Positions 9,759-18,513 of a stretch of DNA of 64,000 bases are shown here, in pieces. The position numbers and the translations under genes are program-made. Every line of letters starts with the position of its first letter. Position 1 is the stretch's first letter. The notes under the pieces are model-generated. The model did no database searches. It saw only the letters and a list, made by a program, of their open reading frames with translations, and had not been told where the DNA came from. This stretch comes from a virus: positions 35,250 to 99,249 of the IMG/VR virus record IMGVR_UViG_3300045922_000503; one strand, given 5' to 3'.

Positions 9759-9787
9759 TTGTCATCCGCATCTCGAAGTAGTATCCT
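9759..9787 (+). promoter_or_regulatory. Candidate sigma-70-like promoter
   Basis: TTGTCA, 17 nt, then TATCCT, in the 136-nt gap before the gene at 9840, about 52 nt upstream of its ATG. A very similar element (TTGTCC, 17 nt, TACCCT) precedes the gene at 16835. It could serve early transcription by host polymerase. No experimental support. Confidence 0.35.
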
Positions 9788-9839
9788 ATCCTAGCGGGTC
9801 CCTACTTCTCTTCCATCCGTCACGAGCGAGCTAGGTCAC

Positions 9840-10217
9840 ATGACTCCTTCTCTCCGTCTCTACACGTTTCAGAAGATGTCGCTCTCCCACGACGTGGTAA
9901 CTGGAGGATCGATTGGGGGATCGATTGGGCTGGTCGGCGGCGGCCTCGGCGGGGCACTAATCGGGCAGATCGGGGTGGCCGAGGCTAGAGATAGGTTGCA
10001 GCGCAGCGCAGACGAGCTTGCACGGGTAAAAGCTTCTCCTGTCCCTTCTTTTGCGGCACTAGACTGGGCAAAGAAGGAGCTTATGGACTCTGAAGACTGG
10101 CTGAAAACAGCCCGTAGGTATCGACGGGCCGGCATCGGCGCCGCTGGCATTGGCGCTGGACTCGTGGGCGCCGGCGTGGGCGCCCTAGCGGGCGCCCTTT
10201 CTAGGAAAACCCCATGA
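9840..10217 (+). CDS. Tagged glycine-zipper protein
   Basis: 125 residues, no known family. Tag YTFQKMS at residues 8-14. A Gly-rich hydrophobic stretch follows (about 21-43), then a charged helix (about 45-95) and a second Gly/Ala zipper at the C-terminus (about 97-119). Two membrane-capable zippers flank a polar helix, suggesting a hairpin or pore-forming shape (inference). It is the first gene after a 136-nt gap with a candidate promoter. Its stop overlaps the helicase ATG by four bases, linking the two translationally. Confidence 0.78.
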   Translation: MTPSLRLYTFQKMSLSHDVVTGGSIGGSIGLVGGGLGGALIGQIGVAEARDRLQRSADELARVKASPVPSFAALDWAKKELMDSEDWLKTARRYRRAGIGAAGIGAGLVGAGVGALAGALSRKTP

Positions 10218-11767
10218 CCTCTGCACTCCAGCGCCACATCCTGGCCAAGCTCTCCGAGGTGGTCACCGATCTGCAGCCTCATCAGTTGAGAGTTCGGGAG
10301 CGCCTTCGTGAGTCCCCAGGGTTGGTCATCGCCCATGGTCTAGGGTCAGGAAAGACGCTTTCCGCCTTAGCCATCGCGGATGATGTAGGGGGGGACGCCA
10401 CCTTTATCGTCCCGGCGTCCTTGAAGTCGAACCTGGATAAGGAAAGGCGCAGGCACCTGCAGGACGAGAACTTCATCGCGGCTATAGACTCACTGCAGCG
10501 CACAGGTTTGCAGCGGGGGGACAACCTCCCTGGAGGAGATGTCCTTGTCGTCGATGAGGCTCACCGCATCCGGGAGCAAGGGGAGGCTCAATCGGCGCTG
10601 CGCCGCCGTAGGAGAGACTACCGCAAGGCTGCACTCCTGACCGCCACTCCTGTGTTCAATCGACCGTCCGACATCGCACCGTTGGTCAACATCGCCGCAG
10701 GGTCGCGAATCCTCCCAGAAGGCCAGGAGTTCGACGCGCAGTATGTTAGGGAGGAGGTCGTCAAGCCTTCTCTTTGGGGTAAAATAAGAGGCGTCGCGCC
10801 CGGCACCCGCAAGACCCTGACCAACAGGCAAGATCTCCGGCAGAGGCTTCGGCAGTGGGTGGACTACCACGCCAACTCGACGGAAGGTTTCCCGGAGCGG
10901 GTGGATGAGGAGGTGCTGGTGCCACTGACAGGCAAGCAGCGACAGACCTACGACGCCGTCATGGGGCAAGCACCAGCCTGGGTGCAGTACAAGGTCAGAA
11001 GTGGGCTTCCGCCATCGAAATCAGAAGCGAAGCAGCTGAACGCATTCCTATCTGCAGCGAGACAGACAGCCACATCCGAGTTCGGCTTCAACACGGGTCT
11101 GACAGCTGTCGAGGCCGCGCAGCGGTCCGGGAAGATTACGGCAGCAGTCAACCGGCTGCAGAAGCAGATCCAAGACGACCCCACTCACAAGTCCGTCATC
11201 TACAGCAACTTCCTGGACGCCGGCCTAGAGCCCACCGCCGCCGCGCTAGACCAAGCTGGTATTCCTTTTGCCCGGTTCACGGGGAAGGAGAAGCCCAAAG
11301 ATCGGGATGCTGCAATCAAGGCGTACAACGAAGGAAGGGTCGCAGCCTTGCTGGTGTCCAGCGCAGGAGGCGAGGGCCTGGACCTCAAGGGAACTCGCTC
11401 TATCAAGGTGCTGGAGCCCCACTGGAATGATCCTAAGCTGGACCAGGTGATCGGCCGAGGCATCCGGTTCGGTAGCCACGCGCACCTACCGGAGGACCAA
11501 CGAAACGTGGTGGTAGAGCGGTACCTGTCCCGCAACCCCGATACGCTCGGGACTCGAACGGGCAGGTTCTTCCATGGGATCGGGAAGGCGGTCGGCCTCA
11601 CGTCTGGGGAGTACCGAGGGCCTTTGACTGTTGATCAGTACCTCAGTCAGCTGAGCGCGGAGAAGAAGGCACTGACAGATGACTTGACTAGCATTCTGGC
11701 CGAAGGCACGTCAGACTACGAAAGGTACCGTGCCGCCCGGGCCGCCGTCGAGAGGGTGTCGCCGTGA
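10214..11767 (+). CDS. SNF2-type superfamily 2 helicase/ATPase carrying the shared tag
   Basis: 517 residues. Superfamily 2 motifs are in order: Walker A HGLGSGKT (K47), motif II DEAH (114-117), motif III TATP, motif V-like SSAGGEGLDL, and motif VI QVIGRGIRFGS (about 411-421, with R415 and R418). The layout fits SNF2-type DNA translocases, which remodel DNA-protein complexes using ATP. The first 14 residues, TSALQRHILAKLS after Met, are the tag shared with the neighbouring small proteins, and the helicase core starts right after it. The tag and position suggest it is packaged and ejected with the genome, perhaps acting with the polymerase; a cytoplasmic replication or transcription role is the alternative. 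Its stop overlaps the next GTG start. Confidence 0.88.
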   Translation: MTSALQRHILAKLSEVVTDLQPHQLRVRERLRESPGLVIAHGLGSGKTLSALAIADDVGGDATFIVPASLKSNLDKERRRHLQDENFIAAIDSLQRTGLQRGDNLPGGDVLVVDEAHRIREQGEAQSALRRRRRDYRKAALLTATPVFNRPSDIAPLVNIAAGSRILPEGQEFDAQYVREEVVKPSLWGKIRGVAPGTRKTLTNRQDLRQRLRQWVDYHANSTEGFPERVDEEVLVPLTGKQRQTYDAVMGQAPAWVQYKVRSGLPPSKSEAKQLNAFLSAARQTATSEFGFNTGLTAVEAAQRSGKITAAVNRLQKQIQDDPTHKSVIYSNFLDAGLEPTAAALDQAGIPFARFTGKEKPKDRDAAIKAYNEGRVAALLVSSAGGEGLDLKGTRSIKVLEPHWNDPKLDQVIGRGIRFGSHAHLPEDQRNVVVERYLSRNPDTLGTRTGRFFHGIGKAVGLTSGEYRGPLTVDQYLSQLSAEKKALTDDLTSILAEGTSDYERYRAARAAVERVSP

Positions 11768-12159
11768 CCATGAGCAACGTCAGCATGTCCTACGCGCTGG
11801 AAAAGCTATCCAGAATCGGTAACTACGGGATCAACTGGGAGAAGGAGGCAAACCGTCTGGCAGCGGATGAGGCTGCAGCAAGGAGAGTCAGTCTCTGGCT
11901 GAAAGCGAATAATGCACTCCCGTTCGAGGTCAAGATGAAGGGAGCGGCCCCGACGCCCAGTAGCGTTGCGCCGCAACTCCCACCGGCTGCTGTGCGGTCG
12001 AGGTGGGGGCGGTTTGGGGCTATCGGGGCCGGTGTAGGGTTGCTGGGTGCAGCGGGCGCCGGTGGGTATGCAGTCGGGGGTAAGCACGGGTACGGCAGGG
12101 CTGAACAGGACATCTACGACGCCATCACGCAGCAGCAGTCTCGACAGTACTCAGGGTGA
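11764..12159 (+). CDS. Tagged protein with C-terminal glycine zipper
   Basis: 131 residues, unknown family. GTG start chosen because AGAGGG lies 7 nt upstream and the start overlaps the helicase stop (GTGA); ATG codons at 11770 and 11785 are alternatives. Tag YALEKLS at residues 10-16. The middle is helical and basic, then a Pro/Ala linker (about 61-76) and a C-terminal Gly/Ala zipper (about 83-106). Confidence 0.75.
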   Translation: MTMSNVSMSYALEKLSRIGNYGINWEKEANRLAADEAAARRVSLWLKANNALPFEVKMKGAAPTPSSVAPQLPPAAVRSRWGRFGAIGAGVGLLGAAGAGGYAVGGKHGYGRAEQDIYDAITQQQSRQYSG

Positions 12160-12165
12160 CCGGCC

Positions 12166-12633
12166 GTGATGAAGGTATCCCATAGATGCGCCCTGCGGAA
12201 GCTGTCCGCTCTGTACCGAAACGGGCAGCCTCTGTCGCTAGAGCAGGGTAAACAGTGGACAGACCTGGACGTCGATGCGCTAGAGCGGAAGATGGTGGCG
12301 GAGGGCAGGCCTCCATTTACAGAGGAACAGCGGCGACGAGCATCGCCCCGTCGCACCCGCTCCGTGCCTCAGCCTCCTGTGGTATCGACAGCTTCGCCTT
12401 TGCAAGATACAGTAGCACCGACACGGGCTGCACCAGCGCCCGTTTCAGTTACGGCTCCTCCGGCGGCTGTTCCCACCCCAGGTACGATGGCACCCCCTAC
12501 TCCCCAGTCAGCGGGAACCGCGACTGCTAGTCGAGTCTCTCCCCACATGCCAGGTAGGTGGAGACCCTACGCAGCTGCAGGAGCGCTCGGGTTAGGAGCT
12601 GGGTATCTAGGCGGACGATTGGTAGGAGGATGA
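12166..12633 (+). CDS. Tagged protein with Pro/Ala linker and C-terminal glycine zipper
   Basis: 155 residues, unknown family. GTG start with AGGGTG 7 nt upstream; ATG at 12169 is the alternative. Tag CALRKLS at residues 8-14. A polar segment is followed by a long Pro/Ala/Thr linker (about 67-128) and a Gly/Ala/Leu zipper at the C-terminus. The same order of tag, spacer and zipper is seen in the genes on both sides. Confidence 0.75.
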   Translation: MMKVSHRCALRKLSALYRNGQPLSLEQGKQWTDLDVDALERKMVAEGRPPFTEEQRRRASPRRTRSVPQPPVVSTASPLQDTVAPTRAAPAPVSVTAPPAAVPTPGTMAPPTPQSAGTATASRVSPHMPGRWRPYAAAGALGLGAGYLGGRLVGG

Positions 12634-12637
12634 CACA

Positions 12638-12715
12638 ATGAACCCTCGTAGCCGATGCGCCCTAGCAACAGATCTTTCCCCCAAGAGGCCACATGGCAAT
12701 GAACTCGTCTCTTAG
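12638..12715 (+). CDS. Possible 25-residue peptide with tag-like start
   Basis: Short frame with a strong Shine-Dalgarno (AGGAGG, 8 nt before ATG). Its beginning, MNPRSRCALATDLS, resembles the tag of the protein at 12166 (SHRCALRKLS), but Asp replaces the tag Lys. It overlaps the start of the gene at 12693 in another frame. It may be a leader peptide, a decayed copy of a tagged gene, or chance. Confidence 0.3.
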   Translation: MNPRSRCALATDLSPKRPHGNELVS

Positions 12716-13154
12716 ACTCTACGCCCTATCGAAGGTTTCTTCTCTCTCGGAGGCAGCTACCTATGGGGGTGTAGGCCTTCATGCTGGCGTTTTGGGAGGC
12801 GCTGCGCTCGGATACGCATCACCGGAGAGCGCCAAGGCACGGGCAGGTCTGAAGGCTGAACGTGCCGCCAACGCCGCAGCTTTGGCCGCGGGCCCGACGG
12901 ACGATAGACTGCTCCAGAAGGGCCTAGCTATGACCTTCGACAAGAACGCGCCCGGTGCCCTAACCGATAAAATGGTAGACGCTCTCTATAACCCTGCGTC
13001 TAGTCAGGTTGACCTCCGTCGTGTCGACCGGCTATTGGATACGAACAACGCGGCTCAAGCGTACCGTAGGGTGTACGGCCAGATGGGCAGATATGGGGCG
13101 GCAGGGGCTCTGGGGCTTGGAGCTCTTGGGGCAGGCGTCGGGCTTTTCTCGTAA
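12693..13154 (+). CDS. Tagged protein with glycine-zipper ends
   Basis: 153 residues, unknown family. Tag YALSKVS at residues 9-15. A Gly/Ala segment follows (about 23-41), then a polar helical middle and a C-terminal zipper (GAAGALGLGALGAGVG). AGAGGCCAC stands before the ATG, the same ribosome-binding context used by the tube gene at 50167 and the gene at 16835. Confidence 0.78.
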   Translation: MAMNSSLRLYALSKVSSLSEAATYGGVGLHAGVLGGAALGYASPESAKARAGLKAERAANAAALAAGPTDDRLLQKGLAMTFDKNAPGALTDKMVDALYNPASSQVDLRRVDRLLDTNNAAQAYRRVYGQMGRYGAAGALGLGALGAGVGLFS

Positions 13155-13163
13155 AGGTGGGAC

Positions 13164-14057
<894 letters not shown>

Positions 14058-14220
14058 CCCGGTAGCACCCATGGGTACCGCGTCCCAACGCTGAAACCGT
14101 CGTACGTGTCAAAGAAGCAACCTGCCCCGAATACGTCGGCCTGCGCAAGAGGGTACTTGGCAGGCCGGCGGTAACGTGACATCATCACGAGAGTCAGCAC
14201 CCACCTCTGAGAGCGACACC

Positions 14221-14955
14221 ATGAATGCACGGTCCTGTTTGATCAAGCTGGCCTCGGAAAGCGAGGAAGAGGAGCGGCGGCGCCGCCTCCGAGCCGCCGC
14301 CAATATGACCAAGGACGTAGCTGTTCCCACCGCGGTAGGTGCAGGAGCAGGTCTACTGGCTGGCGCAGTCGGAGGCAGCGCCATTGGAGCTGGCATGGGG
14401 GCCCTAAGCGTGGGAGGCCTGGGGTATGGAGTTCGCCAGGCCCTCCGAAATAGCCCGAACCCCCAAGCCGCCAGCATCCTATCCGCTATCCCTCGTCGTA
14501 CCCTAGCGGTCGGCACAGCACTGGGCGCCTTGGCTGGTGGCGCTGGAGGAGCACTTATGGGGGCTCAGACACTCCTGCCGCTGGGCGCCTTGGCAGGCGC
14601 AGGCGTGGGCGGTCTCAACGTCGCCAACAAAGCCGCGACGGGCCAGTACAAGGGGTCTTCCCCGGGGTACGTGGAGTACAATGGGTACGAAGAGCCTCCC
14701 AGTGTCCTCGGAGGTACGGCACGCGGCGCCTTGGGAGGCGCAGCCATCGGCGCCGGAGTCGGGGCAGCACTGCTAGGTGCACGAGGTCTTGCGCGTAGGT
14801 TCGGGGGTGAATCTGTCCGCGAAATGGCAGAGCTTTCGCGCCTCTCGAACCCAGCAAGACCCGTCCTAGGGATCTCCACTCTGGGGTTCGCTACCCCGGG
14901 CGCGATCTACGGCGGAGTCTCCGCCTCGCGTGATCGACGGCGGAGAGGGTACTGA
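14221..14955 (+). CDS. Tagged multi-zipper protein
   Basis: 244 residues, unknown family. ATG chosen at 14221 (GAGAG upstream); an in-frame GTG at 14176 would add 15 residues. A variant tag CLIKLAS is at residues 6-12, followed by an acidic-basic run SEEEERRRR that is shared, down to 20 identical bases, with the left edge of the window just before the polymerase Met. Three or four Gly/Ala-rich hydrophobic segments follow (about 37-75, 98-133, 163-188, 217-235), so it is probably a polytopic membrane or zipper protein. The next gene starts directly after its stop. Confidence 0.78.
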   Translation: MNARSCLIKLASESEEEERRRRLRAAANMTKDVAVPTAVGAGAGLLAGAVGGSAIGAGMGALSVGGLGYGVRQALRNSPNPQAASILSAIPRRTLAVGTALGALAGGAGGALMGAQTLLPLGALAGAGVGGLNVANKAATGQYKGSSPGYVEYNGYEEPPSVLGGTARGALGGAAIGAGVGAALLGARGLARRFGGESVREMAELSRLSNPARPVLGISTLGFATPGAIYGGVSASRDRRRRGY

Positions 14956-15735
14956 ATGAAGCGGTCCTCCGCGCTACCTCCTGACCATCCTGAGTACTCG
15001 AGTGCAGGAGCCCGACTCTCCAAGGGCGGTGCGCTCGTAGGTTCGGGACTAGGGATGGTAGGCGGGTTAGGTATTGGGGCGTTGTCCAACCGAATCGGAG
15101 GATTCTCTAAAGTTCCTGCCCGACTCAACCTGGCCGCGTCTACCGCAGTCGGGACTCTGGCAGCGGGGGGATCCGGCGGGGCACATGGGTACATGGCCGG
15201 GCAGTTGGGCTCGGCTGCGTTTCCAGATGCCTCCCTCTTTGACCAGGCCGTAGTAGGCCGTGCTACCATTGGAGCAGCCAAGTCTACCGGGCTGGGCCCT
15301 GTTTTCGCTGCTATTGGAGGGGCTGTAGGTGCGCTACGAGGCGCAGCGGATGCCGGGGCTACCCACCTGGTTGAGAAGTTCTCTCAGGAGATGGAGGGGA
15401 CTCCTGCCCTCGACAGCCCGGACGCCGTGGAAGAAGAAGCCCCTAAATGGAAGATTCGCATGCCCTCCCCTGCGGCACAGGGGGTGCGATCCGGGTCGAC
15501 GCTGGGGGCCTTGGCCGGCGCAGGAATCATGGGGGTCGTAGGCGCTCGACGCCACGGCATGGAGGCTCCTTTGTGGGCTGCCTTTGACACATTCAGGGGT
15601 GGGGTCGCTGGGGGAGCTCTTGGAGGCATTGCAGGCGGAGTGGTCGGCGGGATACGTGGCAAGCAGTCGTCCGCGGCTCGTACGGCTCTGGAAATCGCAG
15701 CTGACTTTACGAGGCGCAGGCAGACGGGGGTGTAA
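14956..15735 (+). CDS. Glycine-rich multi-zipper protein, paralogue of the next gene
   Basis: 259 residues, unknown family. It has no N-terminal tag but has HLVEKFS inside (about 136-142) and a K-x-S-S (GKQSSA) near the C-terminus. Several Gly/Ala zippers are visible (about 24-45, 58-80, 110-128, 178-192, 215-236). The segment from the second zipper to VVGRATIGA aligns by eye with the protein at 15735 (HGYMAGQLG versus QGYLGGQIG, LFDQAVVGRA versus IRDQSTLGHA), showing tandem duplication. The two genes share one base (TAATG). Confidence 0.75.
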   Translation: MKRSSALPPDHPEYSSAGARLSKGGALVGSGLGMVGGLGIGALSNRIGGFSKVPARLNLAASTAVGTLAAGGSGGAHGYMAGQLGSAAFPDASLFDQAVVGRATIGAAKSTGLGPVFAAIGGAVGALRGAADAGATHLVEKFSQEMEGTPALDSPDAVEEEAPKWKIRMPSPAAQGVRSGSTLGALAGAGIMGVVGARRHGMEAPLWAAFDTFRGGVAGGALGGIAGGVVGGIRGKQSSAARTALEIAADFTRRRQTGV

Positions 15736-16259
15736 TGGCGACCTCTCGCAGCCGCCCTATCGCCCCTCCGCCCCCCGCACCGGCGACTCCTCATGAGGTT
15801 GGGATGCAGCTGGCGTGGAGTGGTGCCACCCAGGGCGCGGGAGGGGGGGCAATGGCTCTGCCCACTGCAGCTAGACTGTCATTCTCTACAGGCTGGCTGC
15901 CTAAGACTCAAAAGGGCAGGTCGTTGGCTGCTACTGGGCTGATGGGGGTAGGCGGATTGCTGGGGACCGCCCAAGGGTACCTGGGGGGGCAGATCGGAGC
16001 GAGAATCGCCCCAAACGCTAACATTCGGGACCAGTCGACCTTGGGGCACGCGGCTCTGTACGCGGCTCCCTTTGCCCTATTGCCCCCCGTAGCGATAGCC
16101 GCCGGGGTAGCAGGAGCGGTGGCGGGGGTCGGTACAGGGTTGGCGGCCGAGGCGTATGCGGACCCACAGATCGAAAAGGTATCGCAGGCCCCTCGCACGT
16201 CTGATGTGCTGAGAGGCTGGTGCGTCTACTCACTGGCCATTGGGGCGGGTCAGCAGTAA
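15735..16259 (+). CDS. Glycine-rich zipper protein, paralogue of the previous gene
   Basis: 174 residues, unknown family. Pro-rich N-terminus, then Gly/Ala segments resembling the N-terminal half of the preceding protein, and a long Ala/Val/Gly hydrophobic stretch (about 115-140). A tag-like core (IEKVS) follows it. It ends 10 nt inside the convergent minus-strand gene at 16250, and the long plus-strand run beginning with the polymerase stops here. Confidence 0.72.
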   Translation: MATSRSRPIAPPPPAPATPHEVGMQLAWSGATQGAGGGAMALPTAARLSFSTGWLPKTQKGRSLAATGLMGVGGLLGTAQGYLGGQIGARIAPNANIRDQSTLGHAALYAAPFALLPPVAIAAGVAGAVAGVGTGLAAEAYADPQIEKVSQAPRTSDVLRGWCVYSLAIGAGQQ

Positions 16260-16456
16260 TCCGTACCGGGCGCTGCGTCCTCGATCTCTTTGTCCCAGAG
16301 GGCAGGCTTCTCCTGCTCGGGGGTCGTCTTGGCGGCGGGAAGACGGATCTGTCGAGCTGCGGCGGCAGCATCGCCGGAGGGTGGGGGCAATGGAATCACG
16401 GACAGGAGGGCCTGAACAGCGGGGTGGCAGGTAGCGTTCTCTGCGTTGGTAGGCAC
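16250..16456 (-). CDS. Small acidic hypothetical protein
   Basis: 68 residues, unknown. GTG start with AGAGG 5 nt upstream. It lies 9 nt after the stop of the gene at 16466, so the two form a small operon. The composition is protein-like (acidic C-terminal end DKEIEDAAPG), and no plus-strand frame is convincing here. It overlaps the 3' end of the convergent gene at 15735 by 10 nt. Confidence 0.5.
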   Translation of the reverse strand: MPTNAENATCHPAVQALLSVIPLPPPSGDAAAAARQIRLPAAKTTPEQEKPALWDKEIEDAAPGTDYC

Positions 16457-16465
16457 GGTAGCCTC

Positions 16466-16705
16466 TCAGGAAAGACTCAAGATGTAAGCGTGGACGACTG
16501 GCCAGGCTCCAACCTTGATGGTGATAGGGGGTTGGGATGATGGGTGGCGCTCTACCACCCACTGCCCGTCGGGAAGGTCAGGATCTGGGGAGGTCAAGCA
16601 CCCGACTACGTAGGTACTATCAGGCGATTTCCATCCAGGACGGCTCACCGTCTTCGACCATGCCCGCGCAGTGAAGAACTCAAGAGGGGTAGGTACTGCA
16701 GTCAT
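16466..16705 (-). CDS. Small hypothetical protein
   Basis: 79 residues from the ATG at 16705; a TTG start at 16756 would give 96. Unknown family, soluble, with several Trp residues. The ATG is preferred because a GGACATAA motif ends 38 nt upstream, the same spacing seen for other minus-strand genes. Along with the gene at 16250 it fills what would otherwise be a 570-nt gap. Confidence 0.5.
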   Translation of the reverse strand: MTAVPTPLEFFTARAWSKTVSRPGWKSPDSTYVVGCLTSPDPDLPDGQWVVERHPSSQPPITIKVGAWPVVHAYILSLS

Positions 16706-16743
16706 TCGATGTCCAGGGGCAGAGGAAAGAGGTATCGCAGCCC

Positions 16744-16751
16744 TTATGTCC
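16744..16751 (-). promoter_or_regulatory. GGACATAA, variant of the minus-strand promoter-like motif
   Basis: Differs by one base from the GGCCATAA found before three other minus-strand genes and lies 38 nt before the ATG at 16705. Confidence 0.3.
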
Positions 16752-16764
16752 AACAACGAGGAAC

Positions 16765-16793
16765 TTGTCCACGCCTGTCCCTCGTGCTACCCT
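16765..16793 (+). promoter_or_regulatory. Candidate sigma-70-like promoter
   Basis: TTGTCC, 17 nt, TACCCT, about 41 nt before the ATG at 16835. It resembles the element at 9759. Confidence 0.35.
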
Positions 16794-16834
16794 CAGGAGA
16801 GGCGCCCCCGCCACCTCAGACAAGCAGAGGCCAC

Positions 16835-17638
16835 ATGCGTCCCTACTACAAGAGATCTTCCCTTCAAGAAGTTGCCGACCTGGCGCAACAAAAGTCCGTG
16901 CTCCCTCTAGGCCTCATCGGGGCCGGAGCAGGCGGGCTGGCAGGTCTTGGACTAGGAAGCCTCGTTGGCAAAGCAATTGGAAGGCGGGTCAGCCCTGTGA
17001 CGCATACGCTTATGGCGCTGGGCGCGGCAGGGTCGGGCGCGAGCGTTGGTGTAGACTGGGCTAACCGGAATGCTATCGCAGATGCTCGCGACCAGGTCAT
17101 TGGCCGGATGAGTGACGACGATCTGTCGAGGGCAAGGTCACTGATGGCCCTCGAGCATGCGTACACTACGGGGAGGATGGGAGTAGACGCAACGGACAGG
17201 TACGAGCGTATGTACGAGGAACTCCCTGTCGACCCGTACGACGGGCCAATCAACGCGCGGGGAGCGCGCGCAGCTATGCTCGGGGCCCAGGCATTGGGGG
17301 CGGCTGGTCTAGTCGGAGCCATCAACCCGTTCGGGGCACAAGGCGTTAGAAGGGCGGCGGCACCATTGGCAGCAGCGCTCGGCGTGACCGGTATCGGTCT
17401 GATGAGAGACCCTTCCGGTAGACTCCCGAAGGGAGACAGGGACCATATGCGTAAGATGGGCCCTATGGTTATTGGCGGCGGTCCCGGCAATCGCGTGGCA
17501 CCGCCGCTCCGGTCTACTCAGACTGCATTTGATGCGGCGGACAACGAGTTCAACCTGCGGAATGCTCTGCGAGGTCTATCCAAGCAGTCGTCAGCTCCTC
17601 TCCTTCGCCGCGGAGCCGACTATCTCTACTGGGGCTAA
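16835..17638 (+). CDS. Glycine-zipper protein
   Basis: 267 residues, unknown family. ATG at 16835 is preceded by AGAGGCCAC, the ribosome-binding context used elsewhere here; the longer open frame upstream overlaps the minus-strand genes and is rejected. A Gly/Leu zipper (about 25-45), a second Ala/Gly segment (about 57-70), a helical acidic middle and a third Ala/Gly segment (about 146-190) are visible. The C-terminus carries a K-x-S-S (SKQSSA). By composition it belongs with the tagged cassette, but the N-terminal tag is not clear. A terminator hairpin follows. Confidence 0.78.
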   Translation: MRPYYKRSSLQEVADLAQQKSVLPLGLIGAGAGGLAGLGLGSLVGKAIGRRVSPVTHTLMALGAAGSGASVGVDWANRNAIADARDQVIGRMSDDDLSRARSLMALEHAYTTGRMGVDATDRYERMYEELPVDPYDGPINARGARAAMLGAQALGAAGLVGAINPFGAQGVRRAAAPLAAALGVTGIGLMRDPSGRLPKGDRDHMRKMGPMVIGGGPGNRVAPPLRSTQTAFDAADNEFNLRNALRGLSKQSSAPLLRRGADYLYWG

Positions 17639-17642
17639 AACA

Positions 17643-17667
17643 AGGCCCCGCTGCTACAGCGGGGCCT
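17643..17667. terminator. Hairpin terminator between convergent genes
   Basis: Perfect 11-bp stem, AGGCCCCGCTG with its complement, and a 3-nt loop, between the plus gene ending at 17638 and the minus gene ending at 17714. No long T run; probably bidirectional. Confidence 0.75.
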
Positions 17668-17713
17668 CCCTCACGCGCCTAGACGCGCAATCACCGGCGG
17701 CGCGGTCTTCCAA

Positions 17714-18385
17714 TCAGGCACGTACCTCCGAGGAGACAGCCTCCTGACTCACGGCCCGGGCGATGTCCTCCCACATTTCGTCGATCAAGCTCAGCCGAGC
17801 ACGCTCAGCTGCCCTGCGGAAGTAGCCCTCATGCGCCATACGGAGTCTCCGTACGTGGTCCTTATCCCCTGTTGCCCCGCACACGCGGTGGAACAGGGCG
17901 TCGTCTTTGCCCCCACAGGAGCCCCGCAGCAGCCGTAAAGCGTCCTCTTTTACTCGACGTTCTACGCCCGCCGCTACGGCAGCCACGACTACCTGGTCCT
18001 CCTCTTCCCGACTCAGGGAAAGGCCCATCGCTGCAAGCGTGTTCCGACAGGCGAGAGCGCCCCATCGGTCCCACGCCTGGGAAGCCATGCTCTTGGGGAC
18101 AGGCCCGTCATGGCTATGATCTTTCCACGCCTGCTCCGGGTTGTTGGAGCAGAAGTTGGACCAGTGGGGGTTTCCAAAGGTCATACCCCACGCCCTGTCG
18201 CTGGGGACCAAAGGCGTTTCCCCTGCAAGCACCACCGTCCAAGGACGGTAGTACACCTCCTCCCTTTCGGGGGAGATAACCACCCTTGCTGCCGGAAAGG
18301 CAGTCTTCACGACTGCCACTGCGGCGCTGGCGTCAAAGCTCTTCACTTCCTTCTCCAGAACGACGATGCGCGTAACTGCCACCAT
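17714..18385 (-). CDS. Hypothetical protein, moron-like
   Basis: 223 residues, unknown family. AGGAGA lies 6 nt before the ATG. The N-terminal third has a beta/alpha look. The middle holds HWSNFCSNNPEQAW and several other Trp, Cys and His residues. The C-terminal half is helical and charged. It is transcribed against the structural genes, with a GGCCATAA motif 49 nt upstream and a hairpin terminator downstream, so it looks like an independent unit. Confidence 0.72.
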   Translation of the reverse strand: MVAVTRIVVLEKEVKSFDASAAVAVVKTAFPAARVVISPEREEVYYRPWTVVLAGETPLVPSDRAWGMTFGNPHWSNFCSNNPEQAWKDHSHDGPVPKSMASQAWDRWGALACRNTLAAMGLSLSREEEDQVVVAAVAAGVERRVKEDALRLLRGSCGGKDDALFHRVCGATGDKDHVRRLRMAHEGYFRRAAERARLSLIDEMWEDIARAVSQEAVSSEVRA

Positions 18386-18431
18386 GACGGATCTCCTGTG
18401 CTTTTGGGAACCTCCATGGTTCCTCCTGGTT

Positions 18432-18442
18432 ATGTTATGGCC
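18432..18442 (-). promoter_or_regulatory. GGCCATAACAT promoter-like motif
   Basis: Read on the minus strand, 49 nt before the gene starting at 18385. The same 11 bases occur in the palindrome at 31288, and GGCCATAATAC occurs at 28841. Confidence 0.45.
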
Positions 18443-18467
18443 GCGTAAGTACTTCAGAAGACTAACA

Positions 18468-18513
18468 AAACCTGCCTCTGCGGAGGACGATTATCCTACA
18501 CAGAGGCAGGTTT
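18468..18513 (-). terminator. Long hairpin, probable minus-strand terminator
   Basis: 13-bp perfect arms (AAACCTGCCTCTG and complement) around a 20-nt loop that can form a small inner stem. On the minus strand it is followed by TTTTGTT. It lies just upstream of the minus gene at 17714. Confidence 0.5.

Noticed and set aside
14106-14174. A 22-residue frame starting with GTG in the gap before 14221
   Set aside because: No ribosome-binding site, and the resemblance of GYLAGR to the previous protein's end is too short to support a gene.
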